DNA of 64,000 bases from Betaproteobacteria bacterium SCN2. Lineage in GTDB: Bacteria; Pseudomonadota; Gammaproteobacteria; Burkholderiales; Thiobacillaceae. A program made the translations under genes and the position numbers. Position 1 is the stretch's first letter; every line of letters begins with the position of its first letter. The stretch covers positions 78,805 to 142,804 of the forward strand of contig WBSG01000005.1 in the NCBI GenBank assembly GCA_008923285.1. The letters are read 5' to 3'. The notes beneath the pieces were generated by a model. It was not told the DNA's origin. It was given only the letters and a program-made list of their open reading frames with translations, and searched no databases. Positions 33,273 through 43,723 of this stretch are shown here, in pieces.

Positions 33273-34352
33273 TCAGGCCTCACCGAGTTCCGCCATCTGC
33301 TCGGCGTGGTATTCGGTGGAGAGGGCGTCGAGCAGTTCGGTGAGTTCGCCGTCCATGATGAAGTCGATCTTGTAGAGCGTCAGGTTGATGCGGTGGTCGG
33401 TGACGCGGCCCTGCGGGAAGTTGTAGGTGCGGATGCGCTCGGAACGATCGCCGCTGCCGATCAGCGATTTGCGCGTGCTGGCGATTTTCTGCTGCTGCGC
33501 GCGCTCCTGCGCGTCCTTGATGCGCGCCGCCAGCACCGACATGGCCTGCGCCTTGTTTTTGTGCTGCGAGCGGTCGTCCTGGCATTCCACCACGATGCCG
33601 GTGGGCAGGTGGGTGATGCGCACGGCGGAATCGGTCTTGTTGATGTGCTGTCCGCCGGCGCCGCTGGCACGGAAGGTGTCGATGCGGATCTCGGCGGGAT
33701 TGATGACGACGTCGGCGAGTTCGTCCGCTTCCGGCATCACCGCCACGGTGCAGGCCGAGGTGTGGATGCGGCCCTGGGTCTCGGTGGCCGGCACGCGCTG
33801 CACGCGATGGCCGCCGGACTCGAACTTGAGCCGCGAATATACGCCCTGGCCGCTGACACGGGCGATGATCTCGCGGTAACCGCCCAGTTCCGACTCGTTG
33901 GCGGAAACCACTTCCACCCGCCAGCCCTGGCGCTCGGCATAACGCGAATACATGCGAAACAGATCACCGGCGAACAACGCCGACTCGTCGCCGCCGGTGC
34001 CGGCGCGGATTTCCAGGAAGACGTTCTTGTCGTCGTTGGGGTCACGGGGCAAAAGCGCGATCTGCAGATCGGCTTCCAGCCTGTCCATGTTTTCGCGCGC
34101 GGCCTCGATCTCGGCCTGGGCGAATTCCTTCATCTCCGGATCGCCCAGCAATCCCTGCGCAGTAGCTGCGTCCTGCTCCGCCTGCTGCCAGGCGCGGAAC
34201 AGCTCCACCACCGGCGTGATCTCTGCATGCTCGCGCGTGAGCTTGCGGTACTGCTCCATGTCGGACGTGGCGTTTTCCTGCGACAGCAGGCGGTCGAGTT
34301 CCACCAGGCGTTCGGCAAGCTGCGTGAGTTTGTTGGAGAGAGAAGGTTTCAT
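33273..34352 (-). CDS. prfA: Peptide chain release factor 1
   Basis: A 359-residue class I release factor for UAA and UAG. The stop-codon tripeptide is PAT (in [17 protein letters not shown]), which marks RF1 rather than RF2, and the catalytic GGQ lies in [19 protein letters not shown]. Length is normal. The enzyme that modifies the GGQ Gln, PrmC, is encoded next. A palindromic element (34368-34436) separates prfA from hemA, the usual betaproteobacterial neighbour on the same strand. Confidence 0.97.
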   Translation of the reverse strand: MKPSLSNKLTQLAERLVELDRLLSQENATSDMEQYRKLTREHAEITPVVELFRAWQQAEQDAATAQGLLGDPEMKEFAQAEIEAARENMDRLEADLQIALLPRDPNDDKNVFLEIRAGTGGDESALFAGDLFRMYSRYAERQGWRVEVVSANESELGGYREIIARVSGQGVYSRLKFESGGHRVQRVPATETQGRIHTSACTVAVMPEADELADVVINPAEIRIDTFRASGAGGQHINKTDSAVRITHLPTGIVVECQDDRSQHKNKAQAMSVLAARIKDAQERAQQQKIASTRKSLIGSGDRSERIRTYNFPQGRVTDHRINLTLYKIDFIMDGELTELLDALSTEYHAEQMAELGEA

Positions 34353-34367
34353 GACAAAAAGAAATAT

Positions 34368-34436
34368 ACACAGGGAGAGAGGAGAGGTTCAGGGAGGAAA
34401 CGATTTTCTCCCATTACTCCCTTAACCTCCCTGTTG
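34368..34436. repeat. Polypurine/polypyrimidine palindrome between hemA and prfA
   Basis: The left arm carries ACACAGGGAG, GAGAGG and CAGGGAGG in sequence. The right arm has CTCCC, ACTCCC, AACCTCCCTGTTGT. The CAGGGAGG unit is shared with the element at 58716-58836. Confidence 0.75.
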
Positions 34437-34454
34437 TCGAAGTGCTTGTGGCCC

Positions 34455-35705
34455 CTAATCCTTGGGCAAGTCGTAGATGCGGCTCATGAGCCGCGCGAGG
34501 GAGTCGCGCTCGTCGTCGGAGATGTGGTGCATGACGTGCGTGGGCGCGTGCAGCAGCTTGTTGGTCAGCGCGCGCGACATCTGCTCGATCACTTTTTCCG
34601 GGTCTTCGCCCTTTCCCAGCAGTTTTCTGGCGCGCTCGATCTCGTTGCGGCGGTAGCGTTCGGCATGATCGCGCAGGCCGCGGATCATGGGCACCATTTC
34701 GCGCGTATCCATCCAGTGCAGGAAGTCCTGCACGCTGGTCTCGATGATGGCCTCGGCCTGTGCAACCTGCGCCACGCGCTGGCCCTGGCCCTGGCGCACC
34801 ACTTCACCCAGATCGTCCACGGTATAGAGGAAGACGTCGTCGAGTTCGCCGACTTCCTCTTCGACGTCGCGCGGCACCGCCAGGTCGACCATGAAGAAGG
34901 GCTTGTGGCGGCGCAGCTTGAGCGCGCTTTCCACCATGCCCTTGCCGAGGATGGGCAGGGGGCTGGCAGTCGAGGTGACGATGATGTCGTAGTGCACGAG
35001 GTGCTCGGGCAGATCGTTCAGCGCGATGACGCCGGCATTGAAGCGATCGGCCAGCGGGCGGGCGCGTTCGGTGGTGCGGTTGGCGACCAGGATGTGCTTC
35101 GGGTGCTGCGCGGCGAAGTGGGTCATGCACAGCTCGATCATTTCGCCGGCGCCGATGAACAGCACGTTCTGCTCGCGAATGCTGGGGAAGATGCGCTCGG
35201 CCATGCGCACGGCGGCGGCGGCCATGGATACCGAGGCGGCGCCGATGTCGGTGGCGGTGCGCACTTCCTTGGCCACCGAGAAGGTGCGCTGGAACAGCTT
35301 GTGCAGCAGCAGGCCGAGGGTGCCGGCTTCTTCCGCGGTCTTCACTGCGCTCTTGATCTGGCCGAGGATCTGCGTCTCGCCCAGCACCATGGAATCGAGT
35401 CCCGAGGCCACGCGGAAGGCGTGGCGCGCGGCCTCGCCCTGCGGCAGGCGATAGAGGTAGGGCTCGACTTCGGCACGCGGCAGGCTGTGATAGCCGGTCA
35501 GCCAGGTCACCGGGGCGTCGGGGTCTGGCGTGTGGCAATAAATCTCGGTGCGATTGCAGGTGGAGAGGATGGCCGCTTCCTTCACCTGCGGCTGGCGCGT
35601 GAGGTCGTGCAGCGCGTCGTTCATGCGCTCGGCGGCAAACGCCACCCGTTCCCGGATCGAAACCGGGGCGGTATGGTGGTTGATGCCAAAGGCGAAAAGC
35701 TGCAT
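34455..35705 (-). CDS. hemA: Glutamyl-tRNA reductase
   Basis: A 416-residue enzyme that reduces glutamyl-tRNA to glutamate-1-semialdehyde, the first committed step of tetrapyrrole synthesis. The N-terminus [22 protein letters not shown], the catalytic Cys in [29 protein letters not shown] and the NADPH loop [11 protein letters not shown] are present. The start ATG at 35705 matches the family start ([14 protein letters not shown]); ATG 35726 would add seven residues. hemF, later in the same pathway, is at 38985-39884. Confidence 0.97.
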   Translation of the reverse strand: MQLFAFGINHHTAPVSIRERVAFAAERMNDALHDLTRQPQVKEAAILSTCNRTEIYCHTPDPDAPVTWLTGYHSLPRAEVEPYLYRLPQGEAARHAFRVASGLDSMVLGETQILGQIKSAVKTAEEAGTLGLLLHKLFQRTFSVAKEVRTATDIGAASVSMAAAAVRMAERIFPSIREQNVLFIGAGEMIELCMTHFAAQHPKHILVANRTTERARPLADRFNAGVIALNDLPEHLVHYDIIVTSTASPLPILGKGMVESALKLRRHKPFFMVDLAVPRDVEEEVGELDDVFLYTVDDLGEVVRQGQGQRVAQVAQAEAIIETSVQDFLHWMDTREMVPMIRGLRDHAERYRRNEIERARKLLGKGEDPEKVIEQMSRALTNKLLHAPTHVMHHISDDERDSLARLMSRIYDLPKD

Positions 35706-35771
35706 GTCAGTTTCGAGCGCGAACATTCGGAACGCTATTTTAGCTTATCGGCCAGCCGGCCCGCTCGCGGC

Positions 35772-38700
35772 CTACTGGACCGGCGCCGGGGCAGGCGGCA
35801 GCACCGGATCCAGGCTGTCCGGGAAACCGCCAGGCTGGGCGGGCTGGGCTTCGCGCGTGGTGCCCTCGCGCACTTCGGCCGGGCGCTTCGGCGGGGCCGG
35901 CGGCGGCACGGCTGCTTCCGCAGGCGCCTCGACCTCGGCCTCCGCTTCGCCCGGAGCCGTCGCGGCAACGGCAGGCGCGGCTTTCAGGGTTTCCGGGAAC
36001 ACCGAGTTCTGCAGGCGCGGCAGCAGGTTCTTGAGGATCTGCGCGATCAGCGAGCTGGTGAACCCGTACTGCCCCGCCTGCGAGCCCTGCACCAGCGCGG
36101 TAAACGTGCCGAAATGGCGCTCGCCGAGGTAGAACACCAGGGTGGCGGTGCGGTTCATCACGCGCGACTCCAGCACCTGGCCGCCGGGACCGATGCGCTC
36201 GAAGCGATGATCGCCGGTGCCGGTTTTGCCCCCCATCGGCACCGGCGTGCCGTCGGCATGCCGGATGGCGCCGTGCAGGCGCACGGCAGTGCCGGTTTCC
36301 ACCACCATGCCGAGGGCATTGCGCAGGGTCTGCGCCACTTCCCGGGGAAACAGCACCTCGGCTTGCGGCACGCGCGGGCGCAGGTGGGTTTCGTAAGGGG
36401 TATCGACCGCGAAATGCAGCCGTTTCAGGCTGGCGACCGGCAGCCGCACGCCATCGTTGACGATGATGCCCATCAGTTCGGCCAGCGCAGCCGGGCGGTC
36501 GCCCGAACTGCCGATGGATGTGGCATAGGACGGCGTCAGGGTCTCGAAGGGATAGCCGAGGCGCTGCCAGTCCTTGTGCAGGGCATCGAAGGCCTCCATT
36601 TCGAGCAGACTCCTGATGCGGATATCCTGCGCGTCGGTGCGGCTGGTCGCCAGCAGCCAGTTGTAGACCTCGACCCGTTCCTTGGCGCTGGCCGCGAGCA
36701 TGTCCTCGAAGCTCGCTCCCGGCTGGCTGCGCAGGTGGCCGACCACCCAGATCTCCAGCGGGTGGACCTGGGTAATGTAGCCGCGGTCGGCAAGATTGTA
36801 GGCATCCGGCGCATTCTGGTCGTACAGCTTCTTCAGCGCGGATGCGCCCAGGCCCGCGCTGGTGGGAATGCGGTCCTTCAGGGCGACGGTGAAATCTTCC
36901 AGGGTGGCGCGCGGCTCCACGTAGCGATAGAGCGCGGCAAACTTGCGCGGATTCTGGCGCGCACGCTGATACAGCTCCACGGTCATGGCCTCGGCGCTCA
37001 TCTTCGCGTAGCGCTGGTAGAAGCGGCGCATGAACACGCCGGATTCCTTGTCGATGAACTTGAGCAGGTAGAGCTGGCGCGCCGGGCTGCCGCTGTCCTC
37101 CAGCACCCTGGCCGCCGCGCCCGGGGAACGCTCCATGTAATGCATGACGATGTCGCGCATCAGGCGGATATAGACCAGGTTGACCGAGTTGCGCGTGGCC
37201 TCCCAAACATCCATCACGCGGCCGTTGTCATCCTTGTTGAAGTTGGCGAACATGTGCTGGCCGCCGCCGGTAAAGAACACTTCCGGCGCAGCCGAATAGT
37301 GGCGGCCCATGGCGGCCGCCAGGATGGCCGACAGGCTCTTGTCGTCGGCGGTCAGCAGATAGCCCGCCACCCACTGCGCCAGCACGTCGCGCCGCGGCCG
37401 CACATGCTCCTGCAGCCCGGCCGGAGGCAGGCCGGCATATTCCTTGTGCAGGCGCGCGATGATCTCGAGATAGGTGACCAGGGTACGCAGCTTCGCGGTC
37501 GAGCCTAGATCGAGCTTGGTCTGCTGGTTGATGTCGAAAGGCTGGTTGAGGTTGTCGGCCTGCACCCTCAGCAGCATGCCCTCGGGACTCTTTTCGTACA
37601 GGGTGAAGCTGTAGATCACCTTGGACAGGTCGTTCGCCGGCGAAAGCAGGCGGCTGCCATACAACCCCAGCGCCGCGGCCTGCTCGGGCCTGGACAGGCT
37701 CAGCAGGAAATCGGTGATTTCGCGCTGCGCCTCGCCGTTAAGCGTGCTTTGCGCGACCAGGTCGAGCCGGTCGAGATCGTACAGGCGCGGCTCGCCCAGC
37801 AGGTTGGCAATGCGCACGCGCTGGCTGTTGGCGGCTTTCTGCAGGACGAAGGCCGCTGGCGGCGGATTGACGCGCTGCGCGGGACCGCGCAGCTTGACCC
37901 TGAGCGCGGCGTCGCGCAGCTCGGGCCCGATCAGGCCGGCCTCGGCCAGTAGATCGAGATGCACGTTGGTGTAGCGTTCGAGCACCGCGCGCTCCCTGGC
38001 CAGGTAATAGGACGGCTTGCGCTCGGCCACCAGCAGCGACAGCGCGTGCTTGAACACCATGGCGCCCTCGGCGTCCTTCTGATTCTTTTCCAGCCGCCAC
38101 AGCGCCTCGTTCGCCTGCTTGAAATCCAGCCCGTACCAGGCCCACAGGCCGTCGCCCACGCCATTGACCTCGCCGAAGCGCGGCGCCGCCGACAGCGGCA
38201 CGGTATTGAGGTAGTCGCGCACGATGCGCTGACGCGTGGGCAGGGTGTTCTTGCCGTCGAGATAGGCGCGCAGGCTGGCCGAGCCCATCTGCTTCAGCTT
38301 GTCGGTCATGGTCAGGGTAAGACCGTCCGGCGAATGGCGGTATTTCTCGATCTGCGTCGGCAGCGTGCTGCCGCCGGGCACGTTGTGCGCCGGATTGATC
38401 AGGGAGTAGAACTTGTCGAGCACCGCCTGGCCGAGACGGTCCCATTCCACGGCCGGGTTCTTGCTGGGAAATTTTTCGGTCAGCAGTTCGCGATTCTCGA
38501 TGAACAGCAGGGCATTGCGCAGGACTGGCGGCGTGTCGGCAAAGTCGGCATAGACGCGCTCGGGATGCAGCGACTGGTAAAGCACCCTGCCGGTGTCGTC
38601 GAGCAGCGTGAGGCCGCCCTGGTTCTTTTCGCGATAAGGCAGATTCAGGCCCAGACCATGGGCGCGCTCCATCTGGATGCTGATCTTGGCCTGGCGCTCG

Positions 38701-38975
38701 ACGTCCCACCCCATTACCGACATCCGCTGGACGTACTCGGGAAGCTTGCTGTAGCCCAGGCGCTGGTCGTAAGGCCCGCCCTGCGGGAAACGGATGCGCT
38801 CGGAGGGGCCCGACTGCACCTTCCAGGTCATCTTGGCGGCGGTCTTGGCCAGATAGCGCGCCTGCAGGTCGGAGGACATCAGTTCCCACACCAGCAGGCC
38901 GACGAGGAGCAGCGGGAGGAGGATGAGCGCCAGCAGTACCCACCAGCGCAGACGCAGACCGAGAAGTTTGCCCAT
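35772..38975 (-). CDS. Large class A-type penicillin-binding protein (transglycosylase/transpeptidase)
   Basis: A 1067-residue membrane protein. A short cytoplasmic start and one TM helix (WWVLLALILLPLLLVGLLVW) are followed by a glycosyltransferase-51-like domain (about 110-310), linker and transpeptidase. The GT51 motifs are divergent: ALLFIENRELL replaces the usual AxEDRxF with the Glu kept, and GGSTLPTQIEKY replaces GGSTITQQLAKN. The transpeptidase has the SxxK motif in DLGSTAKLRTL and KTG in MGGKTGTGDHRF. The C-terminal 100 residues are rich in Pro, Ala and Glu. It is longer than normal PBP1 and may be a specialised wall synthase. Confidence 0.88.
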   Translation of the reverse strand: MGKLLGLRLRWWVLLALILLPLLLVGLLVWELMSSDLQARYLAKTAAKMTWKVQSGPSERIRFPQGGPYDQRLGYSKLPEYVQRMSVMGWDVERQAKISIQMERAHGLGLNLPYREKNQGGLTLLDDTGRVLYQSLHPERVYADFADTPPVLRNALLFIENRELLTEKFPSKNPAVEWDRLGQAVLDKFYSLINPAHNVPGGSTLPTQIEKYRHSPDGLTLTMTDKLKQMGSASLRAYLDGKNTLPTRQRIVRDYLNTVPLSAAPRFGEVNGVGDGLWAWYGLDFKQANEALWRLEKNQKDAEGAMVFKHALSLLVAERKPSYYLARERAVLERYTNVHLDLLAEAGLIGPELRDAALRVKLRGPAQRVNPPPAAFVLQKAANSQRVRIANLLGEPRLYDLDRLDLVAQSTLNGEAQREITDFLLSLSRPEQAAALGLYGSRLLSPANDLSKVIYSFTLYEKSPEGMLLRVQADNLNQPFDINQQTKLDLGSTAKLRTLVTYLEIIARLHKEYAGLPPAGLQEHVRPRRDVLAQWVAGYLLTADDKSLSAILAAAMGRHYSAAPEVFFTGGGQHMFANFNKDDNGRVMDVWEATRNSVNLVYIRLMRDIVMHYMERSPGAAARVLEDSGSPARQLYLLKFIDKESGVFMRRFYQRYAKMSAEAMTVELYQRARQNPRKFAALYRYVEPRATLEDFTVALKDRIPTSAGLGASALKKLYDQNAPDAYNLADRGYITQVHPLEIWVVGHLRSQPGASFEDMLAASAKERVEVYNWLLATSRTDAQDIRIRSLLEMEAFDALHKDWQRLGYPFETLTPSYATSIGSSGDRPAALAELMGIIVNDGVRLPVASLKRLHFAVDTPYETHLRPRVPQAEVLFPREVAQTLRNALGMVVETGTAVRLHGAIRHADGTPVPMGGKTGTGDHRFERIGPGGQVLESRVMNRTATLVFYLGERHFGTFTALVQGSQAGQYGFTSSLIAQILKNLLPRLQNSVFPETLKAAPAVAATAPGEAEAEVEAPAEAAVPPPAPPKRPAEVREGTTREAQPAQPGGFPDSLDPVLPPAPAPVQ

Positions 38976-38984
38976 TGAGTTGCG

Positions 38985-39884
38985 TTAGACCCAGTCCCTG
39001 GCGACCAGGAAATCGGAATACAGCTTCGCCTCCGGCGTACCTGCCTCGGGCTTCCAGTCATAGCGCCACTTCACGACAGGCGGCATGGACATGAGAATGG
39101 ACTCGGTGCGCCCGCCCGATTGCAGGCCGAACAGGGTGCCGCGGTCGAATACCAGGTTGAACTCCACGTAGCGTCCGCGCCGGTAAGCCTGGAAATCGCG
39201 CTCGCGCTCGCCGTAAGGCAGTTCCTTGCGGCGCTCCAGAATCGGCACGTAGGCCGGCAGGAAATGATCACCCACCGACTGCGTGAGATTGAAGCAGGTG
39301 TCGAAGTCCGCGCCGTTCAAGTCGTCGAAGAAAATGCCGCCAACGCCCCTGGGCTCGTTGCGGTGCCTGAGGAAGAAATACTCGTCGCACCACTTCTTGA
39401 AGCGTGGATGCCAGTCGGCGCCGAAGGGATCGAGCGCCTTCCTGCAGGTGGCATGGAAGTGCACGGCGTCTTCTTCGAAACCATAGTAGGGCGTGAGGTC
39501 CATGCCGCCGCCAAACCACCAGACCGGCGCCTCGCCCGGCTTTTCCGCGACGAAGCAGCGCACGTTCATGTGCACGGTGGGAATGTAGGGATTGCGCGGG
39601 TGGAACACCAGCGACACGCCCATCGCCTCCCAGCGGCGTCCGGCGAGCTCCGGGCGGTGCGCGGTGGCCGAAGGCGGCAGCTTGTCGCCCATGACATGGG
39701 AGAAATTGACCCCGGCGCGTTCAAGCACATTGCCCTCTTCCACCAGCCGCGAAATGCCGCCGCCGCCCTCGGGACGATCCCAGGCATCGCGGCGGAAGGG
39801 CTTGCCGTCGAGGGTCTCCATGCGCGAAACGATGAGTTCCTGAAGATTCAGGAAATAGGACTTGATCTGGTCTTTCGGAATCAT
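38985..39884 (-). CDS. hemF: Oxygen-dependent coproporphyrinogen-III oxidase
   Basis: A 299-residue enzyme that makes protoporphyrinogen IX from coproporphyrinogen III using O2. Signature segments are [73 protein letters not shown]. Its presence shows an organism that respires oxygen at least some of the time. The 3' side lies 9 nt from the penicillin-binding protein gene, and its start overlaps the tsaC stop by 4 nt. Confidence 0.97.
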   Translation of the reverse strand: MIPKDQIKSYFLNLQELIVSRMETLDGKPFRRDAWDRPEGGGGISRLVEEGNVLERAGVNFSHVMGDKLPPSATAHRPELAGRRWEAMGVSLVFHPRNPYIPTVHMNVRCFVAEKPGEAPVWWFGGGMDLTPYYGFEEDAVHFHATCRKALDPFGADWHPRFKKWCDEYFFLRHRNEPRGVGGIFFDDLNGADFDTCFNLTQSVGDHFLPAYVPILERRKELPYGERERDFQAYRRGRYVEFNLVFDRGTLFGLQSGGRTESILMSMPPVVKWRYDWKPEAGTPEAKLYSDFLVARDWV

Positions 39885-40420
39885 TTTCTCAGCACCTTGC
39901 CGCTGGCCAAGTCTATCAGGGTAGAAGGCCGCTTGCGCATGCCGATTTTGCCTTCCAGCACGCTTACGCGCCTGCCGAACACGGCCTCACATTCCGCCGC
40001 GGTCCTGGCCGGGCTGTCGCCGCTCTTGTTGGCGCTGGTGGAAACCAGCGCCATGCCGGCTTTCTCGCACAGGGCGGCCGCGCCGGCGTGCGCGGTGATG
40101 CGCACGGCCACGGTGCCACGGCCGCCTGTAAGCCAGTCGGGGCAGGATTTCGTCGCCGGCAGCACCCAGGTCACCGGGCCGGGCCAGCGGCCCCTGGCCC
40201 AGGCCGCTTCGATGGCCGAACGGGTGGCATAAGGGCGCAGTTGATTGCGATTGGCGGCGATGAGGATGAGCCCCTTGGCCGCCCCGCGTCCTTTCAGTTT
40301 GAAGATTTTTTCCACGGCAGTTCGATTCATGGGATCGCAGCCGAGGCCAAAGCAGGATTCGGTGGCATAGGCGATGACGCCGCCCTGCTTGAGAATTGCG
40401 CGCAGCGCCTCACGCTTCAC
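39881..40420 (-). CDS. tsaC: Threonylcarbamoyl-AMP synthase (YrdC/TsaC)
   Basis: A 179-residue YrdC-fold enzyme that makes threonylcarbamoyl-AMP from threonine, bicarbonate and ATP for the t6A modification of tRNA. The segments [32 protein letters not shown] (matching KxRxxxKGL), and [14 protein letters not shown] are characteristic. It is the short TsaC type without the Sua5 C-terminal domain. It overlaps hemF by 4 nt. TsaD, the enzyme that uses its product, starts at the left edge of this window. Confidence 0.95.
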   Translation of the reverse strand: MKREALRAILKQGGVIAYATESCFGLGCDPMNRTAVEKIFKLKGRGAAKGLILIAANRNQLRPYATRSAIEAAWARGRWPGPVTWVLPATKSCPDWLTGGRGTVAVRITAHAGAAALCEKAGMALVSTSANKSGDSPARTAAECEAVFGRRVSVLEGKIGMRKRPSTLIDLASGKVLRK

Positions 40421-40430
40421 GCCGCTCTCC

Positions 40431-41705
40431 TCACGCCTTGCGGTTCAAGGCCCGGTAGCCGATGTCCCTGCGATACTGCATGCCGTCGAAGCGGATCTGC
40501 GCCACCGCCTCGTAGGCGCGCTTCTGCGCCATTTTCACGCTGTCGCCCAGCGCGGTCACGGCCAGTACGCGGCCGCCGCTGGTGAGCAGTTTGCCATCGG
40601 TCAATTGCGTGCCGGCGTGGAACACATGCAGGTCCTCGGCATCCTTGGGCAGGCCTTCGATGACATCGCCCTTCCGTGGCAACTCGGGATAGTTGGCCGC
40701 GGCCAGCACCACGGCCAGCGCAGTGCGGCGATCCCATTCCGCCTCGATCTTGTCGAGCCTGCCGTCGGCGGCATGCTCGACCAGCGTCACCAGATCGGAC
40801 TTCAGCCGCATCATGATGGGCTGGGTTTCCGGATCGCCCATGCGGCAGTTGAATTCGAGCACCTTGATCCTGCCGTCGTCGCCGATCATGACGCCGGCAT
40901 AAAGGAAGCCGGTATAGGGAATGCCGTCTTTCGCCATGCCGGTCACAGTGGGATTGATCACTTCGCGCATGATCCGGGCATGCATCTGCGGCGTCACCAC
41001 GGGCGCCGGCGAATAGGCGCCCATGCCGCCGGTGTTGGGGCCGGCGTCGCCGTCCTGCAGCCGCTTGTGGTCCTGGCTGGAAGCCAGCGCCAGCACATGC
41101 TCGCCATCAACCATGACGATGAAGCTGGCTTCCTCGCCAAGCAGGCACTCCTCGATCACCACGCGCGCGCCGGCCGAGCCGAGCTTGTTGCCGGACAGCA
41201 TGTCGTCGATGGTCGCATGCGCTTCGGCCAGGGTCTGCGCCACCACCACGCCCTTGCCGGCGGCGAGGCCGTCGGCCTTGATGACGATGGGCGCGCCTTC
41301 GGCATCGACATAGGCATGCGCTGCGGCCACGTCGGTGAAAGTCCGGTATTTGGCAGTGGGAATGTTGTGCCGCACCATGAAGGCCTTGGCGAAATCCTTG
41401 GACGACTCCAGCTGCGCCGCAGCTTGCGTCGGCCCGAAAATCTTCAGCCCGGCCGCGCGGAAGGCATCGACCACGCCCTCCGCAAGCGGCGCCTCGGGGC
41501 CGACCACGGTGAGCTGGATGTTCTCGCGCCTGGCGAATTCCACCATTTCAGGCACGCCGGCGAGCGGCACATTCTCGACCTCGGGCTCAAGCGCGGTGCC
41601 GCCGTTGCCGGGTGCGACGAAAACTTTCTGCATGCGCGGCGACCGCGCCAGCTTCCACGCCAGGGCATGCTCGCGGCCGCCGGATCCGATTACCAATATC
41701 TTCAT
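40431..41705 (-). CDS. purD: Phosphoribosylamine-glycine ligase
   Basis: A 424-residue ATP-grasp enzyme of purine synthesis, step 2. The N-terminus MKILVIGSGGREHALAWKL and the ATP-grasp loops IVIKADGLAAGKGVVVAQT and EASFIVMVDGEHVLALASSQDHKR are clear, with NTGGMGAYSPAPVV. It lies 10 nt upstream of tsaC and follows purH on the same strand after a 95-nt gap that contains a palindrome. The purH-purD pair catalyses the last and second steps of the pathway. Confidence 0.97.
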   Translation of the reverse strand: MKILVIGSGGREHALAWKLARSPRMQKVFVAPGNGGTALEPEVENVPLAGVPEMVEFARRENIQLTVVGPEAPLAEGVVDAFRAAGLKIFGPTQAAAQLESSKDFAKAFMVRHNIPTAKYRTFTDVAAAHAYVDAEGAPIVIKADGLAAGKGVVVAQTLAEAHATIDDMLSGNKLGSAGARVVIEECLLGEEASFIVMVDGEHVLALASSQDHKRLQDGDAGPNTGGMGAYSPAPVVTPQMHARIMREVINPTVTGMAKDGIPYTGFLYAGVMIGDDGRIKVLEFNCRMGDPETQPIMMRLKSDLVTLVEHAADGRLDKIEAEWDRRTALAVVLAAANYPELPRKGDVIEGLPKDAEDLHVFHAGTQLTDGKLLTSGGRVLAVTALGDSVKMAQKRAYEAVAQIRFDGMQYRRDIGYRALNRKA

Positions 41706-41720
41706 GTAAGAACCTCGTTT

Positions 41721-41793
41721 AACCGCTGAGGCCGCAGAGTTCGCGGAGAGTGCCTAAAGGTTTTCCTCGGCGTTCTCCGCGTCTTCAGCGGTT
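41721..41793. repeat. Palindromic element between purH and purD
   Basis: The arm AACCGCTGAGGCCGCAGAGT at 41721 is matched by GTCTTCAGCGGTT ending at 41793, with CGCGGAGAG and GTTCTCCGCG pairing inside. The pairing is nearly continuous for about 28 bp. Confidence 0.85.
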
Positions 41794-41800
41794 CAAGCCT

Positions 41801-43351
41801 TTAATGCCGGAAGTGCCGCATGCCGGTGAACACCATGGCCATGCCGTGCTCGTCGGCGGCGGCGATGACTTCCTCGTCGCGCATCGAGCCGCCGGGCTGG
41901 ATCACCGCGGCGATGCCGGCCTGGGCGGCGGAGTCGATGCCATCGCGGAACGGGAAGAAGGCGTCGGAAGCCATCACCGAGCCCTTCACTTCCAGCCCGG
42001 CATGCTCGGCCTTGATGGCGGCGATGCGCGCGGAGTTGACGCGGCTCATCTGGCCGGCGCCGACGCCGACGGTCATGCTGTCTTTCGCATAGACGATGGC
42101 ATTGGACTTGACGTACTTGGCCACGCGCCAGGCGAACAGCAGGTCGCGCATTTCGGCCTCGGTCGGCGCGCGCCTGGTCACCACTCTGATCTCGCCGGTG
42201 AGGGCGAGATCAGCATCCTGCACCAGCAGACCGCCGGTCACGCGCTTGAAGTCGAGGCGCTTGCCGGGCTCGGCAGGCCACTGGCCGCATTCGAGCACGC
42301 GCACGTTCTTCTTTGCCGCCGCTACTTCCACCGCCGCCGCCGCCACTTTCGGCGCGATGATGACTTCGACGAACTGGCGCTCGACGATGACCTTCATGGT
42401 CTCGGCGTCGAGTTCGCCGTTGAAGGCGATGATGCCGCCGAAGGCCGATTCCGGATCGGTCTTGTAGGCGCGATCGTAGGCGTCCAGCAGGCTGGCGCCG
42501 TAGGCCACACCGCAGGGGTTGGCGTGCTTGACGATGACGCAGGCGGGGGCGGCGTCGAATTGCTTGACGCATTCCAGCGCGGCATCGGCGTCGCCGATGT
42601 TGTTGTAGGACAGCTCCTTGCCCTGCAGCTGCTTTGCAGTGGCGATGCTGGCTTCCCCGGCACTGGCCTCGACGTAGAAAGCCGCGTTCTGATGAGGGTT
42701 CTCGCCGTAGCGCATGGCCTGTGTCTTCCTGAATTGCAGGTTGATGGTGCGCGGGAACTCGGACTGCTCGATGATGCCGCCGAAATAATTGGCGATGGCG
42801 CCGTCGTAAGCGGCGGTGTGCTCGAAAGCCTTGATGGCGAGCGAAAAGCGCGTTTCCTGCGTCACGCCGCCGGCCTTCATTTCATTGAGCACCACGGCGT
42901 AATCCGCCGGATCGGTGACGATGGCGACGTGGGCGTGGTTCTTGGCCGAGGAGCGCACCATGGCAGGGCCGCCGATGTCGATGTTCTCGATCGCGTCTTC
43001 CAGCGTGCAGCCGGGCCTGGCGATGGTCTCGCGGAAAGGATAGAGGTTGACCACGACGAGATCGATGTTGCCGATGCCATGTTCGCGCATGGTCGCCACG
43101 TGCTCGGGCAGGTCGCGCCGGCCGAGGATGCCGCCGTGCACTTTCGGATGCAGCGTCTTCACGCGACCGTCGAGCATCTCGGGGAAGCCGGTGTAATCGG
43201 AAATCTCCGTGACCTTGACGCCGTTGTCGGCGAGCAGTTTGGCAGTGCCGCCAGTGGAGATGATGTCGACGCCCAGGGCTGCGAGTTCGCGGGCGAATTC
43301 CAGTATGCCGGACTTGTCCGACACGCTGATGAGTGCGCGTTCGATTTTCAT
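41801..43351 (-). CDS. purH: Bifunctional AICAR formyltransferase / IMP cyclohydrolase
   Basis: A 516-residue enzyme for the last two steps of IMP synthesis. The N-terminal IMP cyclohydrolase (MGS-like) domain has [20 protein letters not shown] and [13 protein letters not shown]. The C-terminal AICAR transformylase has [25 protein letters not shown], and the ending [19 protein letters not shown]. Length is normal. A purine-rich palindrome separates it from fis upstream. Confidence 0.97.
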   Translation of the reverse strand: MKIERALISVSDKSGILEFARELAALGVDIISTGGTAKLLADNGVKVTEISDYTGFPEMLDGRVKTLHPKVHGGILGRRDLPEHVATMREHGIGNIDLVVVNLYPFRETIARPGCTLEDAIENIDIGGPAMVRSSAKNHAHVAIVTDPADYAVVLNEMKAGGVTQETRFSLAIKAFEHTAAYDGAIANYFGGIIEQSEFPRTINLQFRKTQAMRYGENPHQNAAFYVEASAGEASIATAKQLQGKELSYNNIGDADAALECVKQFDAAPACVIVKHANPCGVAYGASLLDAYDRAYKTDPESAFGGIIAFNGELDAETMKVIVERQFVEVIIAPKVAAAAVEVAAAKKNVRVLECGQWPAEPGKRLDFKRVTGGLLVQDADLALTGEIRVVTRRAPTEAEMRDLLFAWRVAKYVKSNAIVYAKDSMTVGVGAGQMSRVNSARIAAIKAEHAGLEVKGSVMASDAFFPFRDGIDSAAQAGIAAVIQPGGSMRDEEVIAAADEHGMAMVFTGMRHFRH

Positions 43352-43380
43352 TTGCTAGTCAAAAGTTTGAAAAACCTTTA

Positions 43381-43452
43381 AACGAAGAGGACGTGAGTAC
43401 AAGAGGAAGGCAAAACAAAGCGATTACTCCTGTCTTCTTGTCCTCCTTGTTC
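43381..43452. repeat. Polypurine/polypyrimidine palindrome between fis and purH
   Basis: The left arm has GAAGAGGAC and ACAAGAGGAAGG. The right arm has CTCCTGTCTTCTTGTCCTCC and TTGTTC. It belongs to the AGAGGACAGGA subgroup with the elements around gshB and before rng. Confidence 0.8.
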
Positions 43453-43472
43453 ATGTTCTGGTTCGTGATCGC

Positions 43473-43709
43473 TCAGTCGCTCAGCCCGTGCTGCTTGAGT
43501 TTCTTGCGCAGGGTATTGCGGTTGATGCCCAGCATTTCCGAAGCGCGGGTCTGGTTGCCCTCGGCGCGATCCATGATGTAGGTCAGCAGGGGCTTTTCCA
43601 GCGCCAGGATGGCCATTTCATAAATGCCGACCGGCTCTTCGCCGTCGAGGTCCTTGAAATAGCGGTTCAGTGACTTGCGTACACAAGCCGCAAGTTCGTT
43701 TTCTTCCAT
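43473..43709 (-). CDS. fis: Fis-family DNA-binding protein
   Basis: A 78-residue protein, shorter than the 98-residue enterobacterial Fis as is usual in betaproteobacteria. The C-terminal helix-turn-helix QTRASEMLGINRNTLRKKLK is almost exact, and PLLTYIMDRAEGN matches the dimer helix. The N-terminal flexible arm is short. Fis bends DNA at promoters of stable RNA genes and origins. It follows dusB by 14 nt, the conserved dusB-fis operon. Confidence 0.95.
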   Translation of the reverse strand: MEENELAACVRKSLNRYFKDLDGEEPVGIYEMAILALEKPLLTYIMDRAEGNQTRASEMLGINRNTLRKKLKQHGLSD

Positions 43710-43723
43710 CAAAGCACTTCTCC

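Noticed and set aside
33189..37508. Open frame of 4.3 kb on the plus strand opposite prfA, hemA and the penicillin-binding protein gene
   Set aside because: It is an antisense shadow caused by high GC and codon bias; the minus-strand proteins have clear family motifs throughout, and the plus frame has none.
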